A DNA stretch of 64,000 bases from CAVVEC01 sp963747105 (GTDB lineage Bacteria; Acidobacteriota; Terriglobia; Terriglobales; Acidobacteriaceae): contig CAVVEC010000001.1 in NCBI GenBank assembly GCA_963747105.1, positions 496,001 through 560,000 on the forward strand, read 5' to 3'. Every line of letters starts with the position of its first letter. Positions within the stretch are counted from its first letter, which is position 1. Shown one piece after another: positions 61,973 through 64,000 of this stretch. Below the pieces are notes generated by a model that had not been told where the DNA came from, searched no databases, and saw nothing but the letters and a program-made list of their open reading frames with translations. A program made the position numbers and the translations under genes.

Positions 61973-62111
61973 CGGCGGCATTTCGGTGCGCAAGTCGCCG
62001 CTCGTTCATCGATCGCTTCCCGGTCTGTTTCAACAGGTTGCCACTTAACGATTCTTCGAACTTGTTCGCCTTGCGTTATAATTGCAACTGGATATCAACA
62101 GGAAGAACACG

Positions 62112-62616
62112 GTGCATGCCACTGCCCCAGACTGAAGCTCCGGGACGCTTGCAAGCACGAACTGATGTCGCGCGGTCTGCGCATGACCCACCAGCGCCGC
62201 ACCATTCTGAGCGTGGTGGAGACTGCGAAGCAGCATCTCGATGCCAGCCAGATTCTGCGCCGGGCGCGAAAACTCGATCCCGCAAATTGACCGGGTCACC
62301 GTCTACCGCACCATCAATTTGCTCAAGCGCCACGGCCTGATGGATGAACTCGATCTGATGCACATGCAGGGCGAGAAGCATTATTACGAACGCCGCCCGC
62401 AGCGGGACCACATTCACATGGCTTGCCTGCGCTGCGGCAAAATCACGGAATTTGAAAGCGATCTATTCGACCGCTTGAAGGGCCAGATCCAGCGCGATTG
62501 CCAGTTCCACATTGTGGTCACGCCGCCTGGAAGTGGGCGGTTACTGCGCCCAGTGTCGTACGCGCCTGCACCCGAGTAAACCCCGATCGGGTTGCAACTG
62601 GTTGCAACAATCCTGA
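62112..62616 (+). CDS. Fur-family metalloregulator (three frameshifts)
   Basis: About 165 residues. G-L-R-M-T-H-Q-R-R-T-I-L-S-V-V-E is the DNA-binding domain start and D-R-V-T-V-Y-R-T-I-N-L-L the recognition helix. H-I-H-M-A-C-L-R-C-G-K-I-T-E-F is the metal-binding region with C-x2-C, and G-G-Y-C-A-Q-C-R-T-R gives a second C-x2-C. Breaks near 62132, 62273 and 62530 separate these parts. It senses iron, zinc, manganese or peroxide; the metal is not decided by sequence. The outer-membrane-like gene downstream carries a 7-1-7 repeat of a Fur-box shape. Confidence 0.8.
62591..62608. repeat. Doubled GTTGCAAC palindrome at the end of the Fur-family gene
   Basis: GTTGCAAC occurs twice, separated by TG, inside the last codons of the regulator gene. 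Each copy is its own complement. It shares TGCAAC with the 7-1-7 repeat at 62684. Confidence 0.4.
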
Positions 62617-62683
62617 AACACAAAATGTGACTTGCGCCTTGACGCGAAGAAACAAGGCTCTCTACCATGGGACTATTATTATA

Positions 62684-62698
62684 TGCAACTGAGTTGCA
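62684..62698. promoter_or_regulatory. 7-1-7 inverted repeat before the outer-membrane-like gene
   Basis: TGCAACT-G-AGTTGCA is a perfect seven-base inverted repeat around one base, the geometry of Fur boxes, but with different bases. It lies 13 bases before the start codon and just after an A/T-rich -10-like TATTAT, so binding would repress. The neighbouring Fur-family protein is the natural candidate. Confidence 0.55.
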
Positions 62699-62710
62699 GA
62701 TAGACTGCAA

Positions 62711-63584
62711 ATGAAACAGACGATTACATTCTGCTTGTTTCTCTTCTTCGCCGCCCTAGTCTGCAGTAATGCGCAGGAGGACCCCTATTTCGTCACCTAC
62801 ACCCACCACATGGAAGAGCCAGGCAACCTGGAGATCGAAGTTTCCAGCACAACGGACGTTCCGCGTTCGGGCCAGAGATTCTATTTCGCCCCTTACACGG
62901 AGTTCGAATACGGAGTGACTGCGCGCTGGACTGCCGAACTCTATCTCGAAGGCCAGTCCACCTGGGATGACAGTACGATCTTCACCGGTTGGCGTCTGGA
63001 AAACCGTTTCAAGCCCCTCAAGCGCGAGCATTGGATCAATCCGGTGCTCTACCTGGAGTACGAAGACATCAACGAGGCCGACCGGATTCAGAAGGAAGTT
63101 GAGGGCGGAGCGCCAGACCTCAGTTCGCCGAATTCGCTGCTCCGACAGATCAAAGACCATGAACTGGAATCGAAACTGATTCTTTCGAGCAATGTGCATG
63201 ATTGGAATCTGGCAGGATAATTTCATCGTGGCCAAGAACCTCTCCAGGAACGAAGGCTTCGAATTTGGGTACGCCTTCGGATCTCGCGGCCGCTGGCAAC
63301 GCTGGCCTCTGGTTCCAATTGCCGTTTTTGCCGCGAAAACTTTTCCGCCGGAATGGAATTCTATGGCGGCTTGGGCAGCACGCTCGGCTTCGGCCTGAAC
63401 GACACGGCGCATTACGTGGCGCCGGTGATTGCGTGGATGATCAGCCGACAACGCCACCCTCCGTTTCTCTCCTGGGTTCGGACTGGCTCACGAAAGCAAC
63501 CCCGTGCTTTTGAGATTCGGCTACAGCTACGAAATCCAGGGGATGGGCAGGAAGCTGTCGCGGCTTTTTGGAGGGAAGCCATGA
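62711..63584 (+). CDS. Secreted or outer-membrane-like protein (frameshifts)
   Basis: About 290 residues across several frames. Signal peptide: F-C-L-F-L-F-F-A-A-L-V-C-S-N-A. The start D-P-Y-F-V-T-Y-T-H-H-M-E-E-P-G-N-L and alternating-strand segments such as Y-F-A-P-Y-T-E-F-E-Y-G-V and L-Y-L-E-Y-E-D-I-N-E-A look like a beta-barrel. The end, L-L-R-F-G-Y-S-Y-E-I-Q-G-M, fits the last strand of a barrel, though more residues follow. The last codons overlap the cytochrome gene by four bases. It may bind the cytochrome or its substrate at the outer membrane. Confidence 0.65.
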
Positions 63585-64000
63585 AGCGGCTCGGCTTTTG
63601 GGCAATTGCCTCCGCATTCCTGTGGTTGCATGGAGCGGCTGGGCAGAACACGAACTACCAACCTGATGCAAGCTGGCGGGCGCCGCTGGAGGCCGCTTCC
63701 AGACTCAATCCGCTCGCCAACAGGCCCCAAGCCACAGCCGGAGGCAGAAAGCTCTTCTTCAGAAATTGTGCCGAATGCCACGACCAGAACGGAAGCGGAA
63801 TCGTCAAGAAGCATTCGGCTGACTTTCAGCTTCCTATGGTGCAAGAGCAGAGCGACGGAACACTTTTCTGGAAGATCACCAACGGAAACCCGGATCGCGG
63901 CATGCCATCGTTCAGTAGGTTGCCGGAATTGGAGCGCTGGCAGTTGGTGCTTTTTCTGCGGACGCTAAGACCGGTAGAGCCCTTGCAAACGGGGAGCTCA
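63581..64000 (+). CDS. c-type cytochrome (3' end beyond the window)
   Basis: At least 140 residues. A-I-A-S-A-F-L-W-L-H-G-A-A-G is the signal peptide. C-A-E-C-H is the heme c attachment motif, and G-M-P-S-F-S gives the likely axial Met. The fold between is that of class I cytochromes. It is translated with the preceding outer-membrane-like protein (ATGA overlap). It likely moves electrons in the periplasm. The C-terminus is cut by the window end. Confidence 0.85.
   Translation, partial: MKRLGFWAIASAFLWLHGAAGQNTNYQPDASWRAPLEAASRLNPLANRPQATAGGRKLFFRNCAECHDQNGSGIVKKHSADFQLPMVQEQSDGTLFWKITNGNPDRGMPSFSRLPELERWQLVLFLRTLRPVEPLQTGSS

Noticed and set aside
2589..63584. Programmed ribosomal frameshifting as the cause of split genes
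   Set aside because: The breaks are numerous, in unrelated housekeeping genes, and lack slippery heptamers with downstream structures; sequence error is simpler.
1..64000. tRNA, rRNA, CRISPR array, prophage or known riboswitch
   Set aside because: A read by eye of the intergenic gaps showed no cloverleaf with a T-loop GTTCGA motif, no regularly spaced identical repeats and no phage structural genes. A covariance-model scan would be needed to exclude small RNAs.

Overview
The window looks like chromosomal DNA of a soil acidobacterium (Acidobacteriota, probably Terriglobia). This is inferred from the GC-rich genes with acidobacterial-style products (rpoZ-like protein, extended Hfq, S53 peptidase with Ig-like tails, Fur/outer-membrane/cytochrome cluster) and from the many palindromic intergenic repeats. 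About 65 protein genes are supported. No rRNA, tRNA, CRISPR array or prophage was seen. Roughly eighteen genes are split by single-base indels, often in homopolymers, while the predicted protein continues in another frame. They are annotated here as one gene each with probable sequence errors, not as pseudogenes.

Layout. 0-13.5 kb: small secreted and cupin proteins, a sugar-binding-protein homologue, a creatininase-family protein, a DUF5009/HGSNAT-like membrane protein, a TPR protein followed by a large protein with a divergent nucleotidyl-cyclase-like domain, a TadZ/CpaE-like ATPase, an MFS exporter and an RDD membrane protein. 13.5-16.4 kb: a four-gene 2-oxoacid:ferredoxin oxidoreductase operon. 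16.5-26.6 kb: two MacB/FtsX-type permeases, a site-2 protease, HU, dCTP deaminase, Hfq, DNA polymerase III delta', thymidylate kinase, a PIG-L deacetylase and a GT4 glycosyltransferase. 26.7-32 kb: a CDGSH protein, a VWA/AAA+ pair, a Lon-N-type protein, an SDR and a TPR protein. 32-39 kb: thioesterase, cytochrome bd (cydAB), methyltransferase, SDR, Mrp and DinB. 39-41.5 kb: a MazEF-like pair and a REP-associated transposase with its REPs. 41.5-48.4 kb: hrcA-grpE-dnaJ, rsmE and a large helicase-nuclease. 48.4-48.7 kb: a very small lysine-rich peptide gene with its own promoter and terminator. 48.9-59.7 kb: thiolase, a PAS histidine kinase, ComM, Rho, an omega-like subunit, a PD-(D/E)XK-like unknown and an S53 peptidase. 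59.9-64 kb: a ribbon-helix-helix-like regulator, a DoxX-like protein, MscS, a Fur-family regulator, an outer-membrane-like protein and a c-type cytochrome cut by the window end.

How parts may work together. The kor operon and cydAB each carry an upstream site of the form TGTGAC-N3-GATCACA, which suggests one CRP/FNR-family regulator links low-potential carbon metabolism to the high-affinity oxidase. The toxin-antitoxin pair and the ribbon-helix-helix gene each have a palindrome over the start region, as expected for autoregulation. The Fur-family gene is followed by a 7-1-7 inverted repeat in front of the outer-membrane/cytochrome pair. Most operons are short and are separated by palindromic repeats.
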